64,000 bases of DNA, from positions 35,508,128-35,572,127 of the forward strand of contig JAJEKV010000002.1 in NCBI GenBank assembly GCA_021234155.1. The letters run 5' to 3'. The notes beneath the pieces were generated by a model. It made no database searches, was not told where the DNA came from, and saw nothing but the letters and a program-made list of their open reading frames with translations. This DNA is from Isoetes taiwanensis (Eukaryota; Streptophyta; Lycopodiopsida; Isoetales; Isoetaceae). The position numbers were made by a program, and so were the translations under genes. Position 1 is the first letter of the stretch, and each line of letters begins with the position of its first letter. Below, one piece after another: positions 22,101-34,113 of this stretch.

Positions 22101-22108
22101 TATAAAAG
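22101..22108 (+). promoter_or_regulatory. TATA box of the 80-codon ORF
   Basis: TATAAAAG, 36 bp upstream of the last base before ATG 22144, leaving room only for a very short leader. Confidence 0.5.
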
Positions 22109-22143
22109 CTTCCCAGTTCGGGGCTACATTTCATTCATCCCCC

Positions 22144-22386
22144 ATGGATTTCTCGCCTTCTTCGATTCACCACATTGAGGCGATCAAGTGCTCAATGAGC
22201 CACGCAGATCTTGTTGGTTGCCTTGACAGGCATCTTCTTCTTGATCCCTACCTGCGAAGAAAAGCTTTAGGCGCTGAGATTCATTGCCCTGCGTCAATTC
22301 GTGTTATGATCCATCTGATTTGGCTTCCTGAGCGCATGAGCTATGAGATATCAGGGATCACTACTACAAATCCTGAAGATGAATGA
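22144..22386 (+). CDS. small unrecognised protein with own promoter
   Basis: The frame is open from 22033, but the ATG at 22144 (cccATGGat, just after a TATA box) is the better start, giving 80 residues. It starts MDFSPSS; the middle has LVGCLDRHLLLDPYLRRK; the end has VMIHLIWLPER and ITTTNPEDE. The end resembles the antisense ORF of the Ty3 element at 1516-1761. There is no membrane segment or known motif. A truncated tandem copy lies upstream. It may be a gene of a mobile element transcribed separately from its main genes, which is inference. Confidence 0.5.
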   Translation: MDFSPSSIHHIEAIKCSMSHADLVGCLDRHLLLDPYLRRKALGAEIHCPASIRVMIHLIWLPERMSYEISGITTTNPEDE

Positions 22387-22525
22387 ATCACCTGTTTGGC
22401 ATTGTATAGTGTAAGAGCTCTTGTGTTGAGATGAAAAACACAAAGCCTAATGAATAATAACTAGTCTATTGTAAGGTGCATGTCATGTATGATATAGTAA
22501 TTATGTAAAAGAGCATTGCATACCT

Positions 22526-24930
22526 CAAGAGTTCTCATCCTCGTCGTTAGCTTCTTTAGCCACCAATTCTTGCAACTGAGACCTCACACTCACTTGGGGA
22601 TCATCTGGCGACAACGGCACGGTCCCTACTGGCCCAACCATAGTCTATCGTTTTCAAATGTTGGTAGCGTGGCGGGTCATTAGGATTCGGTCTCCAATTC
22701 TTGCTCCAGCAATCCCTATACTGCATTGCATATGAGGTACCCTTTCTTGCAACAGGCTCAAACCAAGAAACAAACACCTCTTCATAGTGAGGGAGATTAG
22801 GGTCCCTCTTTGGGTCCTCTTCCTTAAAGGCCATCCACGTCGGGCGGTTATCATGTGGCACGATCAAGAAGAGCATTCCTTTCTTCACATCTTGGTAGGG
22901 GTCGAATATTTCAACGGGGTTCTTGGTTCTACAGGAAAGGCCCGACATAATGAGATGCACCAATGTGTTCATCCACCAATAAGTTGTCGGGTTCTTCTAA
23001 TGCGGTTTGTGCGGTCTTTGGGCGAAATCACGAATGACAGCTTCTACAGGGCTGAACGTCCCCAAGCACTTCGCAACAAAGGTGGACCAGTGGTCAATAA
23101 CTTCATTCATATATGTGTTAGACCATGAGTTATCGCCCGGCTCTAGAAATAGCTGCGAGTGCATCATGTACTTGGCAATTGAAGCTCTCAAGGCACCTAT
23201 ATCTGTCAAGCTCGATATGGCTGCCGCGACCTTAGGTGACCCTCTAGGAATCATAGGTAAGTCTTGGGCATCCTCCTTCCACATTTTAATTCCCTTTTCG
23301 GGTAGCCACTCCCTATGCCCGGCCTCATCTTGTAGAACATTAGTGGCCATCCATCATTCATGCGAGAACTTGAAGAGTAGAGGTTCCAAATGACCACATA
23401 AGCGGTCCTTCTTATCGGGGATAAAACCTTTCCGCGAATTCTTTCCGGTTGGGAACCTCGGACACAAGGTAGGCGTGGGAGACTTTGAACTACTTTGCTG
23501 AAGAGTTGCATAAGCTCTCGGAATAGTCAATGCATCTCGATCTTCTCAACGAGTGGAGTAGTTTCCAAAGGGGCATCTATGTCATCGTGGGTATGTCCAA
23601 CCATCATGAATCCGGTTGCTTTGATCGAAGACACCTAACGGACCAAATATGACAAGTAAGAGAAAAGATACCTGTTCTTGTTTTGTCCTGAGCAATTGTC
23701 TAGTTGCAAGTAAAGCCTCCTAGGCAACTTCTTTGGTATCAGAGGGCCCTTGATAGGAGGCATAAAATCATTTCTAGTGCCATTCACCATTTTTGTCCTA
23801 AGGGCTTCCGTGTTCATAATTGCTCCACCCCAAAGACTCTCTTGATGATCGTATTTCTCAAATGACCCCAGTTGTCCTCAGATTGATTCTCTAGTGTTTT
23901 CAAGGTATGATTTAAAGATCCCACATGAAAATTTGAATCATCTGGCCAGAGGTCCAGCGAGAAGTGCCCCAAAGCACCTACACCATGCCCATGCATGAGA
24001 GCACCAGTAAGACTCACCTTCAACCGTTCACCCCTCCATACAGATTTTGCTAGCTTCTCGGGCGAGGAACCATCGTCTTATTCTGATCCATCTTATCATG
24101 TATAATGGTTAAGGCATTTTGAGGGAGATCGATTGAGACAAAGCTCTCCACGACCCGGTAGAGACTCCTGAGGAAAGTTGGAACGTCATGTGAGATTTCC
24201 TTTCCGCGGCGAGCTCTCTTCTTTCTCTTGGATCTCTAGTCTTGGCAAGTTTCTCCTTTATCACAATATGTGTATTACACTTAGAAAATGCTATTCTTTT
24301 GGCGATTGCTACCTGAGTGGTTCTCCTTCCATGTTGACAAGAAGGGCGATTGAGAAACATGTTTTCTGTCATGTAGGTGGGCGGTTATATCTACCTCTTG
24401 ATGAATGTCCTTTTTAGTCAAGATGGAAGGTAATCTCTTCACATTTTCTCTAGTTCCCCCACTCGTAACCTTTGAGCGGTGTGGCATAGTTTCAGCATTC
24501 TCATCTATGTACATAGATAGCACGGCACCTCCAGCCAGTGTATGAGACCTTGGCTTCATGGACCCGGAGTTTCCATGCTCCGCAATCCTGTGCCCTTCCA
24601 TGAAAAGCTTCCTCCATTTGTAAAATGTAGAAACTGGTATACCGTATGCACTATGCCATGCCTTCACACAGACTACCCTGTTGTTCAGCATTAGCTTTTT
24701 CACACATCCATTCTCACGAACAAAGATCTAGCATGTTATGCGCAAAAGTCGTGACGTTCGAGCTTTTCATGTTCGGTAGAAGGTCCTCATGGCGGATATC
24801 TCCTTAAGCGTGAAATTAGCACAACATCTCTTCAAGCAAACACATGGAGGGACGGCGCAAGATAGCTTCGGGTGTGGTTTTCCTTTCACCTTTTTGGGGG
24901 GTTGGCGTCCTCTGCCTTCTGTTCACCATG
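22526..24930 (-). pseudogene. DUF7869-like transposon protein, decayed
   Basis: Minus-strand relic read in several frames. N-terminal part (about 24930-24790): KGKPHPKLSCAVPPC then CLKRCCANFTLKEIS, a Cys-rich segment typical of this family. About 24700-24600: HTH-like GIPVSTFYKWRKLFMEG. About 23740: LQLDNCSGQNKNRYLF, and about 23590: VGHTHDDIDAP. The Asp-Asn-x-x-x-Gln-Asn-Lys and GHTHxDID signatures mark the DDE-like DUF7869 domain found in eukaryotic mobile-type genes. C-terminal part: 23350-22601 is one frame with a single TAG at 22997-22999, then a frameshift to a terminal EANDEDENS and TGA at 22526-22528. At least five frame changes make it non-functional. Family assignment is from memory of motifs. 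Confidence 0.7.
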
Positions 24931-25019
24931 TGGTGCTTGTCTTTTTTTGTTACTCCAGCCTCGGGCCTGGCGGCATAAGCTTCCTTCGACCTCGGTCTCC
25001 TTCCGGCGGTAACTAGGCT

Positions 25020-25520
25020 AAATCGGAATATTGTCAGCGAGAACCAATGCTATTGGCCATCTCACCAAGTCATGCATCGTGGCATTTTCACAAGCGGCGA
25101 CGGGAGCATAGTAATCTTCTCGGGCATTGGCAACAAATTCGAGTCTGAAACCCTATCCATGCTTCACCCAACTTCATGTCGGATAGGCATCGTTTGGATC
25201 TTAAAAACGATGACACTGTGCAGCATAAAGCCGGTTTTGCGACACTTCGTGCATTAACTCACATGTCTTTTCCACTAGTTTATCCCACAAATCCCCACGC
25301 AATTCAATTGGTTCATTGTTTCCTTCACGGAGTTTCTTTGGAACTTGCCAATTTATCCGTTTGATCGACCGGTGGTGTGCTAACATCGGGTCTTTGGAGT
25401 GATTTCATCATGAGCGCCGCTTTTGGACCAAAGAATGAAGCTACCAATGACCTCCTCTAGGTGGTTCAATTAAAACTACGGAAAGCGGCGGTGGTATCGC
25501 CCATCAAAGACAACGACTAG
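25020..25520 (-). pseudogene. minus-strand coding relic upstream of the DUF7869 gene
   Basis: Protein-like pieces in changing frames: SFFGPKAALMMKSLQRPD (about 25440), then IELRGDLWDKLVEKTCELM (about 25290), then FRLEFVANAREDYYAPVAAC and DLVRWPIALVLADN (about 25140-25030). Strand and order suit an N-terminal extension of the DUF7869-like relic or a separate upstream gene. I recognise no domain. A further minus ORF at 25588-25773 may belong to it. Confidence 0.4.
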
Positions 25521-25773
25521 AGAAACTACTATCAATTAGTCTGCGGCGCGGGGCGTTGTGGTGATTTTTGAAGTTATGCACTCGCCCTCACCACCTTCTT
25601 CCCTTGGTAGAAAGGCGTAGAGCTTCCATCTGAATAAAGTCAACAACGCTTTCGTCAACATCGCGATGGCGTCTTCGCTGGACCTCATTAGAAGAAAAAA
25701 TGCGATTACTCAAAGACCCAAAGGGACGACATAATACCTCGGAAAGAATGAAAGGCGATTCTCTTGAACACAT

Positions 25774-26880
25774 GGGTATAAATGGCGAAGCACAAGACAG
25801 CGACGGTAGGGAGATCGCGACGGCGATCCATCCGCCTCTATGGTGGACCTTTAATCCTTCAAATCTACCTAGAAACTTTGTCTAATCTAACTAACCATTT
25901 AAAACCACCTATCTACTAGACTTACCTCGAAAAGATCGCAATCGCGATTAATTCGGAAGTAATCTCAGCGTCGCTATGTAAGCGCTATGCTCGGGATGAA
26001 GCAGTCCGCGATTCTTTCATGAACATCCGAACAGTCGAGGCCGAGCAAAAATAGATGCTTGAGTAAGTCTCGCTTAAAATCAAATGTCTATGTGAATATT
26101 AATTGCATTTGTTATTTCCACAACGAAAATTGCCTGTGGGTTAATTAAAATGGAGATACGTGGGTGGAATTGAGCGGTGGGAGCAAAACCATTAGCACTA
26201 CCATTAGAGAACCATTATGTTAGTGATATTCCCTCACTATCAATTAGTCAGAAATAAACAATTCAATTGGGCCTCGCTAACCCGGATTATACAGATCCAC
26301 GAGCGACATATACCAAGAAAGAGATGGTGCATATGTTGTTATGGTTGTGAGGGCACTATTATAACCTATACATAAACAACAAATCGAAAATCTCTCCCGA
26401 ATTGACAACTTCTATTTGGATAGACGGTAAGGCATTAGGATTTTGTACCGGTAGCTTTAGAGTAGGCGCCTTCAAGATGAGCACTATAGCCCGATGAGCG
26501 GATCGGGCCTCCAAAAATCCAACGGCGCCCGGGCGAGAAGAACGAGCCTTCGAACACCACCGCCGATTACAAATCGAAATCCGCCCTCTTCATCGGTAGA
26601 AATTCAGGTTTAAAATTTGAAATCGGTTGTCTCTTTCAGCCTTCAACCAGCTCGAGCGTCTTAATTATGGTTCCATAGGGCCTTTATTACATTACACTTT
26701 TGAATTTGGAGGTGCCACGACCAGAAGTACCTCTTGTCGGGAGAATACCCGTTTACAATAAAGTTGTTGTGTGTCCATTAATCTGGGTTTGCATTAATGG
26801 TGGGTATTTATGAATGCGGCCGTATTAATGGCTGCCATTTATGGCGTGTGTCCAAGACGTGCGGATTAAATTAATCCGGC
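25774..26880. other. intergenic stretch between two divergent relics
   Basis: No supported ORF. It separates the minus-strand relic (left) from the plus-strand relic (right) and would be their shared promoter region. No convincing TATA pair was found. Confidence 0.35.
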
Positions 26881-26899
26881 TTCCCCCGCTTCGATATTT

Positions 26900-29800
26900 T
26901 ATTCTCGCGATCCCTTGGACTTTCATTCCGGCCCGATTTCGGCGCCAGCGATTCCGGCGCCGCCTCCTCCGGCGCCTTCCACCACGGTCGAAATCAACCC
27001 CGTTTTGAAAGCTTCCGCGCCCGGCGATCCATGGCACCAAAGCCCACCTCGAGAAGGTTGGTTCCAACCTCCTCGGCTCAAGAGAAGATCGCGAGCGATT
27101 TCTTTCGATAGTGCATGTTCAATTAGAATCTTCACCTTTTTACCGTAATGTAGTCATTAGAATTGCGGAACTCAACGGGATCATTTTCCGGTGGTGGGGC
27201 CGGATCGGCGTCGCGATCTGCGATTGCACCGGTAGCGGCGCGATGATGTGTTAGTGGTCAACAACATCCCGCGGTCGCGATCTTCTTCAACCGACTCACC
27301 ACTGCTTATTTGCGATCTTACGAATCACTCATGAGGATCGCGATTGGCGATAAATCTAAGGCGATGTTGCGGAAGAACTTGTGCATTACGAATGCCCGAC
27401 CCACTTCTTACTTGCGGCTCGGATTTGTGTCGCGGACCCGGGCGTTGAAGACAATAAGATCATCACACCTTCAAATGAAAGAAAGTGGTGTATAGAAATT
27501 GCCAGGAGGCAATTCCAGACGAAACGGCGTGGCCGTAAAGACCTCTGCTTGTTCCTCGGGGTGGCAAGAAAGCCGATGACATACGCCAGATAGAAATTGC
27601 AATCGCTATGTGGGAAGGAACAAAAACAATGTCCAAAGACGCTATTATATGCGCCGTAGAGGACACCGTAATTTGTAGATTCATTGAGTATGTCCTTAAA
27701 TGGACAAACTATGATCCTCGCCATGGCGACTAGCAAATTAAACAAGCCGCCCAACGGAAAGAATGTTCCACCAAGGCGAAAGGATACGGCTACTGATGCT
27801 GCGATCCCCCTACGAATCTCACGTCTCTATGCGGAATAACGGGCAATAGGGATATATTGTCCGGCTTCGACATGCGAAAAGGTTTCGGTGAATAAGAAAC
27901 CACCTAGCATTGCACTGAAAGCTAAAAGCGAGATGAGAAGATGCCTTACGTAATGGACACCGAATTGGTTAAGGGCACCGGCGAAGAAAAACATGTGAAG
28001 CCCGTATCTATAGCAGAGGCCTCTCGGCGAACCCGAAGCCCTCTCCGTTGAGCTGTTCCACTTTGCCCAACCATCTGGCGTTATAGATCCTGCTCAACCT
28101 CGGCTATTTGTTCTCCCCCATCGTGCCTAAAGATTCTACCATCCCAAAGTTGAGAATCAAACTTCGGCAAACTCAATACCCGATAGCCGAGAACCTTCTT
28201 CTTCCAACACCCCCCGAGTCGGGTCTTTGCATCGCCCAAGAGGCTAGCATTTCCTATTGCTTCCGAATCCCAAACGGACCTCAAATTCAATCGAAGAAGA
28301 GCGCCAAATTGGCGAGAACAAACCGCATGAAGCTTGAACAATTCAAAGCGGTTCTACCGCTTGGTGTGGCGGGTTTATGAAGGTTTCAATATTCGATTGC
28401 GAACCAGCTCTGCTAACCTCCGCATCGAATCGTTCAAAGCGACCACGTCACGGACTCGTGTGAAGAGTTTCAAAGGCGTATCCTCTGGAGGTGCTCACAC
28501 CCGCCGATGTTGTCCCCTTCGACCCCATTACGGGTGATTGTTATTGTTCATGATTTACGGTTTGTGGTCGTCTAACTTACAAGTGCACATTATTTCAGGA
28601 AAAAGATCACATGGAGTGCGAGGATGACTTGAAGGGCAAGAAATTTTGGATAATATCGATAACCACGGTATATGTGCAGCTCAAGCTGCTATGTTGTATT
28701 GTTGGAGAAGCGGGAACAGATGGAGTTTGCTAAAAAGCCTGGCGAGGAGAAGAACAAGAGTGTGCCGCGGAAACTTGTGATGATAGAGAATATATTGAGT
28801 TGAGCATTGATTGCAATGAAGTCATCGCTAACATCGTATATAGAGAGCCATTGTTAGAGAAGCTTCAACGACTTCTGGCATCAACATAAAGCGTATGGTT
28901 GTCCTCCTCAAGGTCCCATTGGTGCGCCACCACCTCGGCATGGAAGGTATTTTTATTATCTTTGCTCAAAGACATCGCGGCCGCGATTTCCCTAACCATT
29001 TGTTTTGTAGGACTTCCACGAGAGATAGCTACCACAACGTTGAAGGTGAAGGAGCTAAAGGGCGAAGCAATTTATTTTTATGGAGGAGCGGGTGTTGAGA
29101 AAGTTAATGGAAGTGGCCAATGGATGGGTCAACAAAGAAGATTTGTGATGAGCATGGAGATTTTTCGATAAGCCCTCGAAGGACTTCTTCAACAAAACAC
29201 GGTTAAGATACCTTGAGGCATGTCTAATGCGAGGCTTTCGGCTTCGATGAGATTTTGGAAGGAAAGACATACGTTAAGGTGCAAAGCGGATATCATGGCG
29301 GGTTTAATTGCCGGTAGCGCCATTGATATTAGAAGCCCGACCTTCATGCGGAAAGAGATTTTGTCATACGCATCCACGCCTGAGAAAGATTACACATTTT
29401 GGGAGGAGTTGCTTTCGACTTTCCCCGATTTCACGAACAAATGGATTCACGGATATATCGATTGGGATCTGAGTATGCGTGAAAGCAAATTACAATAAGG
29501 AGCATGTTGTGGGTAATTTGCCCGTTGCATTTCTAGAACCCATTAGATCGATTTTGAAACCGAAGAGGCTATAAAGATCAAGGAGAAGAAAAATGTTGTG
29601 CATCTTTGTAACAAAAGGAAGGGATTCCCACCTCCACTCCGATTAATGCGAGAATGCAACTATGGTGTTCATAGACTTTAGAGGATTCTCTGCATTGTGG
29701 ACGTGCAAGAAATATATGGAACTCTTCACAAGAATATCCAGCATGACAACTGCTAATATTTATCACCTTGTCATTCTAATGCGATTCCGCGAATTTGCCG

Positions 29801-31060
29801 CATTGCTTGTATGCGAAAAAACAGATTCAAAGGCGGGTCCCATATTTACGTAGGTACATATGACGGCCGGGATGGGTGAACAAGAAAAGGGTGAAGGAAT
29901 ATCGGTATTACATCACCCATATGTGCATTAATTAACGAGCGACCCGGGGTGAACGCGATAATCTGAGCTGGAGCTTCGTTTGACACAGTGTGCGCTGCAC
30001 CACAGAAGAGGCCCTTGCCACCAATGCCTGTCAGTGGTGACGAAGATACTGATGAGAAAATGAAGAAGAAATGGCAGACATATTTCACGGGTAAACCCAG
30101 GTACAAGTTTGTCGGAATGGAAGGTGACCACGTGATGAAGTGCCAGATGAAGACATCATATGCCTACTACCTGGTTGACAAGCTTGTGCCGAAGGATGGT
30201 TGTGTTCTTGATTTCTTCTCAGCAGGTACTGCTTCTTGTGTCGCCTTACTGCAGGGAAAGAAGAGTATTGCTTTCGAAAGCCAGGGTAAAGTGTGCCGAT
30301 TTCTGAGGGCTTTCTTGGATAAGCTTCGAAAAATGGTGGTGGGTATTTGGGGAGACAGATGACGAGGATAAGGCAGAGCCTGAGAATGATCCTCATGCGA
30401 TCAATTTAAATATTACCCAACGAACAGATATATCTAACATCGATTCAATCTTGGATCAAATGGATGAGAAAAGCTACGAGGAAAGAATGCAGGAAACGAA
30501 AAGACTTCCCGGAGGCTCTTGAAAGGTATTACTATTTGGAGCCGTGTTTCAAAAAATTAGGGGCTCTAAATGAAAAAATTGATGCCTACATGCCTTTTAA
30601 ACGACGGCGGCGGTCGAGTTTGAATCGTAGGTATGGTCGAGGACCCTGCGGATCAAGAGGGTGAGCCATCAGGCACACAAGAGCATCGGGGTTCCAGCAA
30701 AGAAAAAAAACCAAACTCTTCCATGCACCCGAATATCGCATGTGCCGAAAGCGCAGTGGCGCAGATGTCGAAGGGACCCCCATGGATCTTGGTGGGATCC
30801 ACATGTCCAACTCCTTGCTTGAGCCATGTCATGCAGAGACCCGGATAAAAGCGGGCTAATCGAGATGGACCTGAGAAGATGTTTACAAAGGGGACAGAAC
30901 ATGTAGCTAGGATAGTCAGCGAGCTTCGGTGTTGTACACGAGGCGATGATCGGAAACCCGGATGGACTAATTTACGCCCATATGGCAAAGAAATGTACAT
31001 TGAAATGTTTGAGGAATACAAATTACAATGCTTTGAGTTTACTATTTCAGTTATTTTGTC
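26900..31060 (+). pseudogene. large decayed gene with N4/N6 DNA methylase-like domain
   Basis: Plus-strand coding pieces in different frames: a Pro-rich start (ISAPAIPAPPPPAPS, 26915 on), 27381-27593 (NKIITPSNERKW; KDLCLFLGVARKPM), 27588-27735 (QIEIAIAMWEG; YVLKWTNYDPRHGD), 28960-29160 (KGEAIYFYGGAGVEK), 29220-29498 (EKDYTFWEELLSTFPDF), 29988-30362 and short pieces to about 31060. The 29988-30362 piece has VLDFFSAGTASCVALLQGK, then AFES, preceded by KTSYAYYLVDKL. This matches the SAM-binding motif I and helix order of the C-terminal half of beta-type N4/N6 amino-methyltransferases. I did not find the DPPY motif expected upstream. Many stops and shifts make it non-functional. One gene or two is not certain. 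Confidence 0.5.
29988..30362 (+). pseudogene. SAM-binding segment of the methylase-like relic
   Basis: The longest open piece of the relic (124 codons). It has an acidic/Lys-rich stretch (GDEDTDEKMKKKW), then MKTSYAYYLVDKLVPKDG, then strand-loop-helix VLDFFSAGTASC, which fits the (V/L)DxFxGxGT form of amino-methyltransferase motif I except that the second Gly is Ala (FSAGT). A downstream SIAFES fits the acidic end of the second strand. After about 30330 the frame is lost. Confidence 0.5.
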
Positions 31061-32511
31061 TAAACATTCCTTCACACGACAACTCACAATGTTCGCCACC
31101 GCGATCCTCATTATCACTTTCAATTCTTTTTATCCATGTGAAGAGCTTAACGGAATTGTAATATTACATCCATCGGCTGCCTAGGCAGCTTCAAATCTTC
31201 GCCGTGGCGATCCTGCTGAGTGTTTTCACTCTTTCCTGTGGACCGCTCTTGCTCCCGAAGGAGCTTGGGATAGCCTTATACATGTCCAAATCGGATACGT
31301 CGCTGTTTGTGCCCAAAAAGCAGCGGAAAAAACGTCAACTTTTACTCCGCTGCAACCATTTGCGGTGTTTTATAGACACCCAAGAACCTATTTCATGCTA
31401 AACGAGAATTCCGAAATTCTCTAATTAATTAAATCATGCTTGATACTATGATAATGTTAATTCATAAATATTACCTTAGGGTAATTATGTTAATCGCATG
31501 CATTAAAGGAGCCAGCAGAAATCATGCAGGTTGCAAGTTAATCTACGCATGCAGCCTATGCTAGGTATGGGTTGCATGCATATTTACCGATGATGGGACC
31601 ACTACGGTGATCTCTAGGCCGTGGTGTAATGTCATTGTAGACATGACCGCGGTTCTGCTTGGATGAGTTGGAAGGTAGATTAAAAAGTCTACTTCCGTCC
31701 CACGGAAGTAGACGACCTCGAGAGATAAGAGGTCATTCAGGAATGCATTGATAGGAAAGCACCTCTAGTCAATGCCTACGGGGAGGACCCTATCCTTCAC
31801 GCCCAAATACGGGAAGGACCCTATCCTCCACGTCTCAGGCAACTAAAGGTGTAGGCATGAGCGGCATATAGGCATTATAGGGCGCTATCTCCACGGCCAC
31901 GATGGAAGAAGCATCCTCTTCCTACGCCGGGAGATTAGTCATGCATTCATGTAGGTAGATGGGGTGGTTCCCTTATAACCAACTTTACATTAATATTCTA
32001 GTGTGGTGTGAATCCAGGAGGCCAATGAGAACGAAGAACCGGTGGGGAGTCGCATCACGAGCACTTGTATAGATAGTTCTAGAGTAGTTATGATTTCTAC
32101 CATTGAAACTAATCGCTTAAATCTTGTGTGAGATAGTAAGTATGTAATTATAGATATTGTAAAATTAATGCAGGATTTCAAGGTGCAAAGACTTGCAACA
32201 CAAATTTTGTTATAATGTGTTGCAAGGGATGAAGAGTATCTTGGAAGTGTAAATTTTGTAGGAAATTGATAAACTTTGATAAACTTAAATGTTGTATTAA
32301 GTAAGGTTAGTAATTACCTTGCGTGGATTAAGTTATGAAGTGATAAGTTAATTGGATAATGAAATAGTACAGTAATGTCTTAAACATTACCCTAGAGTAA
32401 TTCTAATAATTGTGTAAGTATAATAATAATAAATTGTATGCATCAAGTTGATTGCAGGTTAAGAAGATCCCAAGGTGGGGAGACCCACGCTGTTGCGGAC
32501 AGCATCATTTC
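31061..32511. other. region before the LTR, no gene recognised
   Basis: Contains one unrecognised 65-codon plus ORF (31204-31401), two adjacent hairpins (31687-31734) and a short direct repeat (GGACCCTATCC, twice near 31787-31825). If the LTR at 32525 is a 3' LTR this is part of its internal region, but I see no RNase H or other polymerase motif. Confidence 0.4.
31687..31734. other. two adjacent perfect hairpins
   Basis: GTCTACTTCCGT and ACGGAAGTAGAC form a perfect 12-bp stem with a CCC loop (31687-31713). Directly after, GACCTC and GAGGTC form a 6-bp stem (31714-31734). No repeat copies seen elsewhere in the window. Confidence 0.7.
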
Positions 32512-32524
32512 AAGGTGGGAAGAA
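32512..32524 (+). other. polypurine tract before the LTR
   Basis: AAGGTGGGAAGAA directly precedes TGTGACGT. Purine-rich composition and position fit plus-strand priming and make the LTR at 32525 a 3' LTR rather than a random solo copy. Confidence 0.6.
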
Positions 32525-34113
32525 TGTGACGTTCCAGCACAGTATACGGTCCTAAGACATATACGGTACTGCCTCGTCATGCGTACACGCCATTCCGACT
32601 GACGTGTACGCCAACGTGTAGCCAAGCAAGTAGCACCCTAGGGGGCAACTTGCAAGGTGTGTACATTTATTTATGTGCACATTTACTCATGTGCACATTT
32701 ATCCAAGTGTACACATTTACCCATGTGGACACTTTATGCCACTTAGTCATTAAAGGCAAGTGGGCCACGCCCAATTATCCCACATGCTTAAAGGGATAAT
32801 GGGAAACCCTAGCCCTAACCCTTTGTCTATATAGGTAAAGGAAACCCTAACTTGTTATTTTCGTTCATGCCATTTTAGGGCTCTGTTTTACTTGCTCCAG
32901 GAGTCAAACCCGCCTTCCAGACTCTGTCTGAGCGATCTATTAGTTTCCCTTTTTAACTTCATCTTCTAGCAGTTCAGTAGGATGATCGAGTTCAGAACAG
33001 GAGGAGCTAGCCAAGGATCAGGTATTTTGTCAATTTAATAGCCTAAACCGTCTCCCAGTCATTGAATCAGTAGGTTTAGCCTATTAAATTGCCCATAGCA
33101 GCCATTTAGATCCCCAGATACCCAGCTCTAACTAAAGAACCTAACTATGTGACTTAGATTAGATCTTGTTCTTTAGTTCTTCTGTGATATGTATGGATGA
33201 TGTATCTCTGTGGACTCATTGTATTGGGAAGGGGGGTAGAGACCCTAAAGCCTGGTAGTTGATGCTCCTAGTTAGCATCTTTAGCACACTGTAAATTCGG
33301 CCTGTGTACAAGAGCCACACCTGGTTGTGGATGAAGGGGCTAGACTGGCTTACAAGGAGGTTCATGTTCTGACTCATGAGAATGATCCCTCTGGTGTGTA
33401 AGGCCTACCGGGGATTCCTGTGGACTAGGTCTAATGGCTTGCCACTGCGTGTAGGTAAGGCATGGGCTCGACACCCGTGGAGTGATGCGTCACTCTCCAT
33501 TGGGTTCAAGTCGAATAAGGGCAGTGGTCCTCTAGTCACCTTGAGTCAGCATGTAGATCTCTGGAGGGAGTGATCCCTACCTCCCCCATCAGAACTGGGG
33601 AGATGCAACCCAGGAATAGCCCCTCTGACTATGCATCCGGCGGGCTACAGTCAGGTCCCAACACTTTTCAACCTACTCTGCAAAGTGTGCACAGGAGGGG
33701 CGGATGGAGTGGACTGCCCTAAGCCATGTTCTTATGCCAGCCAAATCCATTGCCATGAATTCTGTCTGCAATGACCTCTGGAGACCCAAGCTTGTCAGTC
33801 CATCCCTGTGTCTGAGCCTTGGGTAGGATTCCCTATGTGATGTGCTAATCTTTGTCTATGCAGATATGTGGTGAACCATCCTTCGTGATGGTCATATGAT
33901 GTTGATGTATGTACTACTGAAATGTATATTGCGCTTCCGCAGCTAGGTAGGCCCTGAGGGAGACAGGGTAAATGACCCCTTCATTCTTCCCACTGGAACT
34001 CTTCAAGGTTGCAGTGATACGTGGAGGGCCCTATATTAGCATGGAGCTGGTATGGGGGATGAACTCCTGTTTGTATACGGTGAGTGCACCATATATGAGT
34101 AGGGGACGTCACA
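32525..34113 (+). repeat. complete 1589-bp LTR
   Basis: Bounded by a perfect 8-bp inverted repeat, TGTGACGT and ACGTCACA. It has a polypurine tract to the left and a TATA-like TCTATATAGG at about 32826-32835 near the expected promoter position. No primer-binding site follows, so it is a 3' or solo LTR. The five bases on either side (AAGAA, CTTTC) do not match as a target-site duplication. The last 253 bp equal 6014-6266. Confidence 0.8.

Noticed and set aside
26825-27135. Arg- and Gly-rich minus-strand ORFs
   Set aside because: Mirror of the Pro/Ala-rich plus-strand start of the methylase-like relic.
32525-34113. Solo LTR with target-site duplication
   Set aside because: Flanking five bases (AAGAA and CTTTC) differ, and a polypurine tract precedes it, so a 3' LTR of a broken element is more likely.
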